Shown: positions 29,620 through 37,909 of the stretch, piece by piece
How positions within the stretch are numbered: the stretch's first letter is position 1
How the letters are laid out: each line of letters starts with the position of its first letter
Assembly (NCBI RefSeq): GCF_907177275.1
Contig: NZ_CAJSLV010000052.1
Span: forward strand, 62,001-126,000
Source: Actinacidiphila cocklensis
GTDB taxonomy: Bacteria > Actinomycetota > Actinomycetes > Streptomycetales > Streptomycetaceae
Direction of reading: 5' to 3'
DNA length: 64,000 nt
The notes under the pieces: generated by a model
Database searches by the model: none
What the model saw: the letters and a program-made list of their open reading frames with translations, nothing else
Told to the model about the DNA's origin: nothing
Program-made: the position numbers and the translations under genes

Positions 29620-30735
29620 ATGCGACTTCGAACCGCGGTGGCGACAGCCACCGCCGCCCTGGGTGCCGGCACCGCCGCCGTCGTGGCGGTCGGCCGGTAC
29701 GGCTCGCGTTTCGCCCTGCGGCCGTCCGCGGAAGGACCGGCCCCCGAAGGCTCGGTGACCGTCCACGCGGTCACCCAGGACCGCGTCGTCCTGACCCGCA
29801 CCGCCGCCTCCGCGCGCCGCGGCAGGTACGGCCTGGCGGCCGACGGCCTGCACGCGCTGGCCGGCGACGTGGTGGACGGCACCGCCTACTCGGTGACCAG
29901 GAAGCTGCTCGCCGTACCGCACGGCTCCCTCGAGGCGGGCGTCCCGGTCCGCATGACCCCGCAGGTGCACTACGGCAACCCGCGGGTGGCCCTCGGCCTG
30001 GACTACACCGAGGTGGACGTCCCCGGCGAGCTGGGGCCGCTGCCGGCCTGGTACCTGCCGGGCGCCCGCACCACGTGGGTGATCACCGTGCACGGCCTGG
30101 GCACGACCCGCGCCCACACGATGAACGTGCTGCCCGCCCTGCACCGCCACCGCTTCACCCAGCTGGCCCTGGGCTACCGGGGCGACCCCGAGGCCCCGCC
30201 GTCCCCCGACGGCATCAGCCACCTGGGCCGCACCGAATGGCGCGACCTGGACGCGGCCATGCGCTACGCCGTGGAGTACGGCGCCGAGCGCATCGTGCTC
30301 TACGGCTGGTCCACCGGCGCGACCATGGCCCTGCACGCGCAGCGCCTCTCGGCGGTCAGGGACCGCGTCAAGGGCCTGGTCCTGGACTCCCCGGTGCTCG
30401 ACTGGCGCGGCACGGTCGCCGCTGCCGCGCAATGGCACGGGCTGCCCGCCACCCTGACACCGCTGGCCGTCCGCGCGGCGCAGGGGCGTACGGAACCGCC
30501 GGGACGGCACGGCACGGCCCCGGCCGACCCCGCGCCGCCCACCGTGCCCACCCTGGTCTTCCACGGCCCGGACGACACCCTCGCGCCCTGGGGCCCGTCC
30601 CGCGAACTCGCCGCAGGCCACCCGGGCCTGGTGGTGCTGCACGGCGTGCCCGGCGCCCAGCACGGGGCGATGTGGAACGCCGACCCGGTCCGCTACGAGG
30701 AGATCCTGGGCCGCTTCCTGACCCCGCTCATGTGA
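29620..30735 (+). CDS. alpha/beta hydrolase, probably membrane-tethered
   Basis: A 371-residue hydrolase. The N-terminal hydrophobic stretch (AVATATAALGAGTAAVVAVG) is a signal anchor. The fold is recognisable from VITVHGLGTTR (oxyanion loop), the nucleophile elbow LYGWSTGATMAL (GxSxG with Ser), the acid region FHGPDDTLAPWG and the catalytic His in GAQHGAMW. Start ATG 29620. Substrate unknown; the closest look is to esterase/lipase-type or S9-like bacterial hydrolases. Confidence 0.82.
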   Translation: MRLRTAVATATAALGAGTAAVVAVGRYGSRFALRPSAEGPAPEGSVTVHAVTQDRVVLTRTAASARRGRYGLAADGLHALAGDVVDGTAYSVTRKLLAVPHGSLEAGVPVRMTPQVHYGNPRVALGLDYTEVDVPGELGPLPAWYLPGARTTWVITVHGLGTTRAHTMNVLPALHRHRFTQLALGYRGDPEAPPSPDGISHLGRTEWRDLDAAMRYAVEYGAERIVLYGWSTGATMALHAQRLSAVRDRVKGLVLDSPVLDWRGTVAAAAQWHGLPATLTPLAVRAAQGRTEPPGRHGTAPADPAPPTVPTLVFHGPDDTLAPWGPSRELAAGHPGLVVLHGVPGAQHGAMWNADPVRYEEILGRFLTPLM

Positions 30736-30798
30736 GCGGAGATCGCGGGATTCCCCGGCCGATTGGGAATCTGGGCGCACAACGGCGAGACTGCTCCA

Positions 30799-32169
30799 GT
30801 GACGTCCCGTAGCCCGCGAGACACTCCGCTCCGCCTCGTCCCCCGCCGGCCGCTCACCGCGGCCCGCAGGACAGCGACCACGCGCAGGCCAAGGCCGCCG
30901 CGCCCGCCGGAAGGCACTCCTCCGCTTCCGGACCTCGCCCGGCTCGCCCGGGCCGAACTCGCCGCCGCCGTACGGCTCGCACGCTGGGCCGGCACCGGCC
31001 CCGGCACGGCGGGGCCGACCGGGATACTGCCCGCGGACACGGTCGCCGCGGCCGCGGCCGACCTCGACCTGACGCCCGGTCGGATCCGTACGGCCTGGGA
31101 CCGCGCCAGGCTGTCGGGGCTGATCGAACTGCACGGCGGCACCGCCCGCCCGGGCTGGCGGCTGCGGGCCTGGGACACCGACGACACCGCGGTGCTGCGC
31201 GGCTGGGTCGCGCTCTTCGACGCATGGTCGCTCGCCCACCCCTTCCTGCCCGGCGACCGCAGCGGCCCCGACCCCGCGCTGGTCGCCGAAGTCGTCGAGG
31301 CGGCACCGCAGTTGCTGTCCTTCCTGCACCTGTCGAACGGCCCGGTGCCGATCGACACGCTGCTCGACCTGCTCCGCCAGCGGGTCGCGGAACTGCGCAC
31401 GGAGCGCCACGAGCCGCCCGCCGACGGCGCGGGCGACCCGCTGCCGACGCTGCTCGACTGGACGCTGGAGGCCGCGGCACGCGTGGGAGCGCTCCGCCCC
31501 CGCGATCCGCAGCGGCCCGACGAGGTCACGCTCACCGCGCTGGGCAGCTGGGCGGTGTGGGTCAAGCTGGAGCAGATCTGCGTGGCCGCGCAGGGTCCCG
31601 CCGGGCACATCGAGCAGTCCGCCGCCACCATGCTGCGGGCCTGCGCCGGTCTGTCGCCCGGCCCCGCGCGGGCCGAATACCGCGCGTGGCTCGCCGCCCG
31701 GCCCGTCGCCCCCGCCGTCGCGGAACTCCTGGAGACCGCGCGCGGCGACGACGCGCTGCTGCGCGGGCTGGCCTTCGAGGCGCTGCGGGTCGTCGGCGAC
31801 CCCGCGGAGCCGGCGGTGCGCGCGGTGGTCACCGAGCCGGTGCTGCGGCCGTACGCGGTGCTGTGGCTCGCCGAACTCGACGGCGGCGACCCCGACGCCG
31901 CGACCGGGCTCCTCACCCGGGAGGAGGCGACGTGGCTGTGGGTCGACACGGCGGCCGCGGTCGCGGACCACGGCGAGGACCATCTGCTGGTCAGCCATCT
32001 GGAGACGGCCGTCCAGGGCTCCGTCCCCGGGCTCCTCGAAGAGGTCCGTGACGTCGGTCACCCCCGCACCGTCCAGGTCCTCGTGGCCCTCGCCGCCGCC
32101 CACCCCGACCCGGCCCTGGCCAAGGCGATGCGCAAGGCCGCTTTCCAGGTCCACACGGGCGAGGCCTGA
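30799..32169 (+). CDS. conserved hypothetical protein, winged-helix-like N-terminus and HEAT-like C-terminus
   Basis: A 456-residue soluble protein I cannot assign. After a basic, disordered N-terminus, residues about 80-120 (DLDLTPGRIRTAWDRARLSG) look like a helix-turn-helix segment followed by a wing. The rest is helical and Ala/Leu-rich, with a late part of HEAT-like helices (LLRGLAFEALRVVGDPAEPA). Start GTG 30799 is preferred to TTG 30763. It follows the hydrolase by 63 bases on the same strand. A DNA-binding role is only a guess. Confidence 0.65.
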   Translation: MTSRSPRDTPLRLVPRRPLTAARRTATTRRPRPPRPPEGTPPLPDLARLARAELAAAVRLARWAGTGPGTAGPTGILPADTVAAAAADLDLTPGRIRTAWDRARLSGLIELHGGTARPGWRLRAWDTDDTAVLRGWVALFDAWSLAHPFLPGDRSGPDPALVAEVVEAAPQLLSFLHLSNGPVPIDTLLDLLRQRVAELRTERHEPPADGAGDPLPTLLDWTLEAAARVGALRPRDPQRPDEVTLTALGSWAVWVKLEQICVAAQGPAGHIEQSAATMLRACAGLSPGPARAEYRAWLAARPVAPAVAELLETARGDDALLRGLAFEALRVVGDPAEPAVRAVVTEPVLRPYAVLWLAELDGGDPDAATGLLTREEATWLWVDTAAAVADHGEDHLLVSHLETAVQGSVPGLLEEVRDVGHPRTVQVLVALAAAHPDPALAKAMRKAAFQVHTGEA

Positions 32170-32594
32170 CTTTTCGGGGCCCCTTCCGGCGGGCGGCCGG
32201 CATTCCCGCCACGGCGGCTTGGTGCGCAGTTCCGCCCCCAGGGGCGCCGGGGGTACCCCCAGCGCCCCTGGGGGCTGCCCCGTCCGGTGAGTTGCCTGTC
32301 TGCCGCGCCGTCGTGGCTGGCCGCGCAGTTCCCCGCGCCCCTGAAAAACGATCACCCTCCGTGCAGAGGGCACGCCATCAGGGGCGCGGGGAACTGCGCG
32401 CCAAGCCACGACGCACCGAAAGATGCGAGCCTTCCGCAAGGGGCACCCCGCGGCGCCGCTGGGGGTACCCCCAGGCGAAGCGGGGGGGTACGGAACTGCG
32501 CGGCCCGGCACGGTGGCGGGCGCGGCAGCGCGAGGGGCACCTCGGTGCGGTCGTCACGGCGCCACCCCCCGGCGGACGGGGGAAAGGCAGTTGC
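32170..32594. repeat. gene-free cluster of dispersed palindromes
   Basis: No gene is seen. A perfect 22-base inverted repeat (32323-32344 and 32378-32399; GCGCAGTTCCCCGCGCCCCTGA) extends imperfectly to about 35 bases with GTCGTGGCT arms. A 14-base repeat at 32234-32247/32262-32275 encloses GGGGGTACCCCC, which recurs near 32463-32474. GCGCAGTTCCG at 32224 and its complement near 32493 bracket the whole set. These motifs belong to the REP-like palindromes common in Streptomyces intergenic DNA. Confidence 0.8.
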
Positions 32595-32618
32595 ATGGGG
32601 CCAGTAGACTGGCCCCAT
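32595..32618. promoter_or_regulatory. 24-bp palindrome carrying the ABC-F -10 box
   Basis: ATGGGGCCAGT-AG-ACTGGCCCCAT is a perfect inverted repeat. Its centre holds TAGACT (32605-32610), a strong TANNNT -10 box, placing the transcript start at the A of ATG 32617. The left arm would then not be transcribed, so the palindrome may act in DNA as an operator. Confidence 0.5.
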
Positions 32619-32640
32619 GGCCGTACTGTTCCTCGATTAG
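32617..32640 (+). CDS. possible leaderless upstream peptide MAVLFLD before the ABC-F gene
   Basis: ATG 32617 opens a seven-codon frame (MAVLFLD, stop TAG 32638-32640) exactly at the predicted transcript start, 73 bases before the ABC-F start codon. Leader peptides that stall ribosomes control some antibiotic-resistance ABC-F genes. Whether this one is translated or regulatory is inference. Confidence 0.4.
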   Translation: MAVLFLD

Positions 32641-32713
32641 CTCTGGCGTACACGCCCAGCCGACACCGCCCACCCGGCCGTGAGGCCATCCGTTACGCCA
32701 TGGAGCCAACCCC

Positions 32714-34312
32714 GTGATCACTGCCACCGGCCTCGAGCTGCGCGCCGGCGCCCGCATCCTCATCGAATCCGCCTCCTTCCGCATCGCCAAGGGCGACCGC
32801 ATCGGCCTGGTCGGCCGCAACGGTGCCGGCAAGACCACCATGACCAAGGTGCTGGCCGGCGAGGGCCAGCCCGCCGCGGGCAGCGTGACCCGGTCCGGGG
32901 AGGTCGGCTACCTCCCCCAGGACCCCCGCACCGGCGACCTGGACATATTGGCCAGCGACCGCATCCTCGGCGCCCGCGACCTCGACACCGTGCTGCGCAA
33001 GATGCGCGAGAACGAGGAGCGGATGGCGAACGGAAAGGGCGCCACCCGCGAGAACGCGATGAAGAAGTACGCCCGCCTGGAAACCGAATTCCTCACCAAG
33101 GGCGGCTACGCCGCAGAGGCCGAGGCGGCCACGATCGCGGCGGCCCTGGGCCTGCCCGACCGCATCCTCGGCCAGCCGCTGCACACCCTGTCCGGCGGCC
33201 AGCGCCGCCGTGTGGAGCTGGCAAGGATCCTGTTCTCCGACGCGGACACGCTGCTGCTCGACGAGCCCACGAACCACCTGGACGCGGACTCCATCAGCTG
33301 GCTGCGCGACTACCTGAAGACGTATCGCGGCGGATTCATCGTCATCTCCCACGACGTGAACCTCATCGAGACGGTCGTCAACAAGGTCTTCTATCTCGAC
33401 GCGAACCGCTCCCAGATCGACGTCTACAACATGGGCTGGAAGCTGTACCAGCAGCAGCGCGAAGCCGACGAGAAGCGCCGCAGGCGCGAACGCGCGAATG
33501 CGGAGAAGAAAGCCGCCGCGCTCAATTCGCAGGCCGACAAGATGCGCGCCAAGGCCACCAAAACCGTCGCGGCGCAGAACATGGCGCGGCGGGCCGACAA
33601 GCTGCTCGCCGGTCTCGACGCGGTGCGGGTCTCCGACAAGGTCGCCAAGCTCCGCTTCCCCGACCCCGCGCCCTGCGGCAAGACACCGCTGATGGCCAGC
33701 GGCCTTTCCAAGTCGTACGGGTCGCTGGAGATCTTCACCGACGTGGACCTGGCGATCGACCGCGGCTCGCGGGTGGTCATCCTCGGCCTGAACGGCGCGG
33801 GCAAGACCACGCTGCTGCGGCTGCTGGCCGGGGTGGAGACGCCGGACACCGGCGAGGTGACCCCGGGGCACGGCCTGAAGCTCGGCTACTACGCCCAGGA
33901 GCACGAGACGCTCGACCCGGAGCGCACGGTGCTGGAGAACATGCGTTCCTCCGCGCCGGACACCGACCTGGTGGAGATCCGGAAGATCCTCGGCTCGTTC
34001 CTCTTCTCCGGCGACGACGTCGACAAGCCGGCCGGTGTGCTGTCCGGCGGTGAGAAGACCCGGCTGGCGCTGGCCTCGCTGGTGGTCTCCAGCGCCAACG
34101 TGCTGCTGCTCGACGAGCCGACCAACAACCTCGACCCGGCCAGCCGGGAGGAGATCCTGGGCGCCCTGCACACCTTCAGCGGCGCGGTGGTGCTGGTCAC
34201 CCACGACGAGGGCGCGGTGGAGGCGCTGCAGCCCGAGCGGATCATCCTGCTGCCCGACGGCGTCGAGGACCTGTGGGGCCAGGACTACGCGGACCTGGTC
34301 TCCCTGGCCTGA
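32714..34312 (+). CDS. ABC-F family ATPase (ribosome-associated)
   Basis: A 532-residue protein with two ATP-binding cassettes and no membrane part: Walker A GLVGRNGAGKTT and ILGLNGAGKTT, signatures LSGGQRRR and LSGGEKTR, and Walker B LLLDEPTNHLD and LLLDEPTNNLD. Between them is the charged, coiled interdomain linker (YQQQREADEKRRRRERANAE onward) that in this family enters the ribosomal E site. It acts on the ribosome in translation or drug protection, not transport. Start GTG 32714 has GGAG eight bases upstream. The peptide and palindrome upstream suggest attenuation or operator control. Confidence 0.93.
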   Translation: MITATGLELRAGARILIESASFRIAKGDRIGLVGRNGAGKTTMTKVLAGEGQPAAGSVTRSGEVGYLPQDPRTGDLDILASDRILGARDLDTVLRKMRENEERMANGKGATRENAMKKYARLETEFLTKGGYAAEAEAATIAAALGLPDRILGQPLHTLSGGQRRRVELARILFSDADTLLLDEPTNHLDADSISWLRDYLKTYRGGFIVISHDVNLIETVVNKVFYLDANRSQIDVYNMGWKLYQQQREADEKRRRRERANAEKKAAALNSQADKMRAKATKTVAAQNMARRADKLLAGLDAVRVSDKVAKLRFPDPAPCGKTPLMASGLSKSYGSLEIFTDVDLAIDRGSRVVILGLNGAGKTTLLRLLAGVETPDTGEVTPGHGLKLGYYAQEHETLDPERTVLENMRSSAPDTDLVEIRKILGSFLFSGDDVDKPAGVLSGGEKTRLALASLVVSSANVLLLDEPTNNLDPASREEILGALHTFSGAVVLVTHDEGAVEALQPERIILLPDGVEDLWGQDYADLVSLA

Positions 34313-34404
34313 CCGCCGTCCGACCTGGGCGGACGCCGGGTGATCATGCGGATTCGATCATTCGGCCCACCGCGGGTCCGTCATCTGTGTGAGTCCGGCT
34401 GGTA

Positions 34405-34428
34405 CCGCCCGCGCGCTGTCGCGGGCGG
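34405..34428 (+). terminator. hairpin downstream of the ABC-F gene
   Basis: CCGCCCGCG-CGCTGT-CGCGGGCGG is a perfect 9-bp stem with a six-base loop, about 90 bases after the ABC-F stop. No T-tract follows. The remaining DNA to about 34670 shows no convincing gene. A short open frame at 34389-34640 lacks family features. Confidence 0.5.
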
Positions 34429-34687
34429 GACGGCAGCGGCGGGTGATCAGCCGTGTGACGTCGGCAAACACCTTACCGATGGCCGCTGACCTGCTGGTAT
34501 TGCGCGAGTACCGTTCGCCGCCGGGAATTGTGCGGTGGAAATTTCCCGCCGGGGCCGGTTCTTCGCCGCCTATCGCGGCATTCCCGTGGCGAATGTCGGG
34601 TGACGGACCTTGTCGAATGGGTGGCCAGGAAGGCGCTTAGGGGTGATCATGAGAGTCCATAAGCGCACTTCCCTGGAGGAGGCACGG

Positions 34688-34909
34688 GTGGCCGAGACTC
34701 TGAAGAAGGGCAGCCGGGTGACCGGCGCCGCGCGCGAGAAGCTCGCGGCAGACCTGAAGAAGAAGTACGACTCCGGAGCGAGCATCCGGGCACTGGCCGA
34801 GGAGACCGGCCGGTCCTATGGATTCGTGCACCGGATGCTCAGCGAGTCCGGCGTGACCCTGCGCGGTCGCGGCGGGGCGACCCGGGGCAAGAAGGCCGTC
34901 ACGGCCTGA
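34688..34909 (+). CDS. gbn: Gbn-like small nucleoid-associated HTH protein
   Basis: A 73-residue basic protein with a helix-turn-helix (ASIRALAEETGRSYGFVHRM) and a lysine-rich N-terminal helix (REKLAADLKKKYDSG). The C-terminus is Gly/Arg/Lys-rich (RGRGGATRGKKAVTA). It matches the actinobacterial SCO1839/Gbn type, known to me as an abundant nucleoid-associated protein binding GATC-containing sites. Start GTG 34688 follows a strong GGAGGAGG by five bases and gives the length I recall for SCO1839. ATG 34649 would add 13 residues. Single gene with its own promoter region. Confidence 0.82.
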   Translation: MAETLKKGSRVTGAAREKLAADLKKKYDSGASIRALAEETGRSYGFVHRMLSESGVTLRGRGGATRGKKAVTA

Positions 34910-34981
34910 TCCAGGCCCTGGCGACCCGAAGCCGACGGGCGGACCTCTCCCGCACCCAGCGGGTCGGCGTGCCGAACGGTT

Positions 34982-35002
34982 GATTACTCTTCAGTAGTAA
35001 TC
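34982..35002. promoter_or_regulatory. 7-7-7 palindrome upstream of the enoyl-CoA hydratase
   Basis: GATTACT-CTTCAGT-AGTAATC is a perfect inverted repeat of AT-rich arms in GC-rich DNA, 28 bases before the hydratase start codon. This is a typical place and shape for a repressor operator (TetR or MarR class). The regulator is not identified. Confidence 0.5.
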
Positions 35003-35029
35003 AGTCCGCGGTCCGCTCGGAGGTGCCCG

Positions 35030-35833
35030 ATGCCCGATGACAAGATCCTGCTCGAACGCGACGGAGTCCGGCTCGTCCTGGACGGTACCGGCACCGTCGC
35101 CACCATCACCCTGTGCAATCCGGCCAAGCGCAACGTTCAGTCGCCCGCTCTGTGGCGGGCGCTGATCGAGGCGGGCCGGATGCTGCCGGGGCAGGTACGG
35201 GTCGCGGTGCTGCGCGCCGAAGGCCCGTCCTTCTCGGCCGGTCTCGACCGGCAGGCGTTCACGCCCGAGGGCTTCGACGGCGGTCTGTCGTTCCTCACGC
35301 TCGGGCGCGGCTCGGAGGCGGAACTCGACGAGACCATCGCCACGTACCAGCAGGCCTTCACCTGGTGGCGGCGCACCGACCTGATCACGGTCGCCGCTGT
35401 CCAGGGGCATGCGATCGGGGCCGGCTTCCAGCTCGCGCTGGTCTGCGACCTGCGGGTGTGTGCGGACGACGTGCAGTTCGCCATGCGCGAGACCAGCCTC
35501 GGGCTGGTGCCCGACCTGACCGGCACCAAGCCGCTCGCCGAGCTGGTCGGCTACGGCCGCGCGCTGGAGATCTGTGTGACCGGCCGCTACGTGCACGCCG
35601 AGGAGGCCGAGCGCACCGGGCTCGCCAACCTCGTCGTGCCCGCCGTCGAGCTGGACGCCGCCGTCGCCGACCTGACCGCCGCCCTGCTGGCCCCGCCGCG
35701 CGACGCCGTCAACGAGACCAAGGCGCTGCTGCGTACCGCCCTGGTCCACACCGAGGCCGACCAGTTCGCGGCGGAACGCGCCGCCCAAGCCCGCAGGCTG
35801 CGCAGCCTGACCGGCGCCGACGCGGACGAGTAG
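35030..35833 (+). CDS. enoyl-CoA hydratase/isomerase (crotonase) family protein
   Basis: A 267-residue crotonase. Oxyanion-hole segments FSAGLDRQAF and QGHAIGAGFQLALVCDLRV are present. In the second, the usual catalytic Glu (GGxELAL) is Gln. The later Glu is kept in AMRETSLGLVPDLTGT. Loss of one of the two acid residues suggests it is not a classical hydratase but an isomerase or another crotonase activity. Start ATG 35030 has GGAGG six bases upstream. Possible control by the palindrome just upstream. Confidence 0.88.
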   Translation: MPDDKILLERDGVRLVLDGTGTVATITLCNPAKRNVQSPALWRALIEAGRMLPGQVRVAVLRAEGPSFSAGLDRQAFTPEGFDGGLSFLTLGRGSEAELDETIATYQQAFTWWRRTDLITVAAVQGHAIGAGFQLALVCDLRVCADDVQFAMRETSLGLVPDLTGTKPLAELVGYGRALEICVTGRYVHAEEAERTGLANLVVPAVELDAAVADLTAALLAPPRDAVNETKALLRTALVHTEADQFAAERAAQARRLRSLTGADADE

Positions 35834-35848
35834 CCGGCGCCGTGCGGC

Positions 35849-36613
35849 TCACTGCGTGTCGGTCACCACGACCGCCGTCGCCACCGGGCCGGGGGCGTCC
35901 GCCGCGGCCACCGGCGTGACGGCCGCGGTCACCGCCCGGGCCACCTGGTAGGGGCGGTGGCCTGCCGCCACCGCGAACTGCAGCTGTACGCGGCGGCCCG
36001 CGGCCGTCCCCTCGCCCGCCGCGGTGTCGCGGACCGAGACGCCGGAGCCCAGCCCGGCCAGCCGCCGGGTCAGCCGCAGCACTCCCGGTACCGCCAGCGC
36101 GGCGGCCGCCACCCGGGGGGCGGGGTCGCCGGCCGCCGGAGCCTGCGTCAGCTCCCGCGCCGGGTCGCCGTCCTCGACGACGACGCCTTCCAGCACCTGC
36201 TCGGACGGCAAGCCGCCGTCGAGTAGCCCGGTGACGGCCAGGTCGACCGAGTGGACCGGTACCCCCAGCCAGTCCTGGGCCGTCGCCCACAGCGCGGCCC
36301 GCAGCCGGTCGGCGCTGCGCGGCAGCGGCTCGTCGAGCGCCGCCTCGAAGTCCCCGGTGATCCGCAGCGGGCGGTACGGCAGTGCGCCCACCGGCGCCGC
36401 CCCGCCCGCCCGTTCCGGCTCGGGCGCGTCCTCGTCCAGCTCCAGGGCCACCGCCCGCAGCCGCACCCCGGGGACGTTCGCCGCGGCCCGCCGCAGCGCG
36501 CCGACGGCCGCGCTCTCGGTGATCCAGGCGGCGTCGCCGGCCCCGCCCAGCGGGAGCAGCCGCCCGAGCGCCACCTGTTCCCGCACGGTCCTGGCCAGTC
36601 GGTCCATGGTCAC
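35849..36613 (-). CDS. hypothetical protein of the Streptomyces 'P10 family' next to Asp23 genes
   Basis: A 254-residue protein with no enzyme motif I can see. It contains alternating Ala-rich helices and Asp23-like strands (VPGVLRLTRRLAGLGSGVSV), and a later segment (RRVQLQFAVAAGHRPYQVAR) that reads like an Asp23/Gls24 fold. In databases such proteins are labelled nucleopolyhedrovirus P10 family, which says little about function. It is divergent from the Asp23 operon (139 bases), so it is probably part of the same envelope-stress system. Start GTG 36613; ATG 36607 is equally possible. Confidence 0.7.
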   Translation of the reverse strand: MTMDRLARTVREQVALGRLLPLGGAGDAAWITESAAVGALRRAAANVPGVRLRAVALELDEDAPEPERAGGAAPVGALPYRPLRITGDFEAALDEPLPRSADRLRAALWATAQDWLGVPVHSVDLAVTGLLDGGLPSEQVLEGVVVEDGDPARELTQAPAAGDPAPRVAAAALAVPGVLRLTRRLAGLGSGVSVRDTAAGEGTAAGRRVQLQFAVAAGHRPYQVARAVTAAVTPVAAADAPGPVATAVVVTDTQ

Positions 36614-36751
36614 CAGGTTTCATCGCCTTCCGGTGTGCCGACCACTCGGATGGGGGGGCGGCCGTCCCCACTGGGCGCATCCCCGCAGCGCTTCAGGGCA
36701 TGCGCACTTAGTGTGGTGCACGGAGCAGCCCACACGAAGGGACGACGCGCG

Positions 36752-37261
36752 ATGACGGACAGCGGGCAGCACAACAGGCCGGAGCCGGAGGGCTCGTCGA
36801 TAACAGCGGACGGGGGCAGGACCCTCGACAAGGGCACCGCGGGCGGATCGGCCCGCAAGGCACTCGGCGACCCGGCCGGCCGGGGCCGCACGACGATCGC
36901 CGACGGCGTGGTGGAGAAGATCGCCGGACTCGCGGCCCGCGACGTGGTGGGCGTGCACGCGATGGGCACCGGCCTGTCCCGCACGTTCGGTGCGGTACGC
37001 GACCGCGTCCCCGGCAGCACCCGCTCGGTGACCCGCGGCGTCAAGGCCGAGGTCGGCGAGGTGCAGACCGCGCTCGACCTCGACATCGTCGTCGAGTACG
37101 GCGTGTCCATCGTCGAAGTCGCCCGTGCGGTACGGGAGAACGTGATCGCGGCGGTCGAGCGGATGACCGGGCTCGAAGTCGTCGAGGTCAATGTTGCGGT
37201 CGGCGATGTGAAGCTGCCCGACGAGGTCGATGATGACGACCGTGACCAGCGGGTCCAGTAG
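36752..37261 (+). CDS. Asp23/Gls24 family envelope stress response protein
   Basis: A 169-residue protein. After a polar, low-complexity N-terminal 45 residues, the Asp23 domain runs from TTIADGVVEKIAGLAARDVVGV to VRENVIAAVERMTGLEVVEV, then NVAVGDVKLPDEVDDDD, a typical acidic end. Asp23 proteins sit on the inner face of the membrane through AmaP. First gene of a five-gene run (36752-39202). TAGTGT at about 36708 may be its -10 box. Confidence 0.88.
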   Translation: MTDSGQHNRPEPEGSSITADGGRTLDKGTAGGSARKALGDPAGRGRTTIADGVVEKIAGLAARDVVGVHAMGTGLSRTFGAVRDRVPGSTRSVTRGVKAEVGEVQTALDLDIVVEYGVSIVEVARAVRENVIAAVERMTGLEVVEVNVAVGDVKLPDEVDDDDRDQRVQ

Positions 37262-37343
37262 TGGGGCACGGGCGGCACACCGGCCCTGAGAACCGGCCCG
37301 CAGCGGGGCGGGCGGGCGCAGCCGAACGGACGGGAAGCAGACG

Positions 37344-37538
37344 ATGAGCATGGCGGTGATCGGCCTCGCGGCCGGAATGGCACTGGGGTTCGCCGGGTAC
37401 TTCGGCGGCTTCGGCGCCTTTCTCGTAGTGGCTCTGCTCGGCGCGGTCGGCTTCGTGGCGGGCAAGTTCTTCGACGGCGACCTCGAGGCCGGCGACTTCT
37501 TCCGTACGCGTGACCGCGACCGTGACCGGCGGCGCTGA
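37344..37538 (+). CDS. small membrane protein of the Asp23 operon (DUF2273-like)
   Basis: A 64-residue protein: two closely spaced hydrophobic segments (MAVIGLAAGMALGFAGYFGG and AFLVVALLGAVGFVAGKFF) followed by an acidic then Arg/Asp-rich tail (RTRDRDRDRRR). Small two-helix proteins of this kind accompany AmaP and Asp23 in Gram-positive bacteria. Start ATG 37344; the stop overlaps the next ATG by one base. Confidence 0.8.
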   Translation: MSMAVIGLAAGMALGFAGYFGGFGAFLVVALLGAVGFVAGKFFDGDLEAGDFFRTRDRDRDRRR

Positions 37539-37909
37539 TGGCCTCAGTCGTGTCCGGGCAGCTCCCCGCCGCCGACCGCGGTGCGCTGCGGATCGCCGAC
37601 CGGGTGGTCGCCAAGATCGCCGCCCAGGCGGCAGGTGAGGTGCTGGCCCACGCGCCGGGCGCCGACCTGGTGCCGCGCGACGCGCAGCCGCACGCCTCGG
37701 TGTCGGTGCGCAAGGACACCGCCCGGCTGCGGCTGGCCCTCGAACTGGGCTACCCGGCGAACCTCGGGGCGCTGTGCGCCACGGTCCGCCGCCATGTCAC
37801 CGGTCGGGTCGAGGCGCTGACGGGTATGGATGTACCCGAGGTGGCCGTCGAGGTGGAGCGGCTGCACTCGGCGGCAGCCCGCCGCAAGGACGAGGGGAGG
37901 GTCGAATGA
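37538..37909 (+). CDS. second Asp23/Gls24-like protein
   Basis: A 123-residue single-domain paralogue: RGALRIADRVVAKIAAQAAG at the start, then HASVSVRKDTARLRLALELG and VEALTGMDVPEVAVEVERL, the strand-helix order of the Asp23 fold. It lacks the long N-terminal extension of the first copy. Coupled to both neighbours (1-base overlap upstream, ATGA overlap downstream). Confidence 0.85.
   Translation: MASVVSGQLPAADRGALRIADRVVAKIAAQAAGEVLAHAPGADLVPRDAQPHASVSVRKDTARLRLALELGYPANLGALCATVRRHVTGRVEALTGMDVPEVAVEVERLHSAAARRKDEGRVE

Noticed and set aside
29248..32511. Antisense frame of more than 1000 codons across the hydrolase and hypothetical genes
   Set aside because: No start signal or motif, runs through the palindrome cluster, and is explained by the G+C bias of the sense genes.
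34389..34640. Short open frame between the ABC-F and Gbn-like genes
   Set aside because: No ribosome site, mixed composition and no family; it crosses the terminator hairpin.
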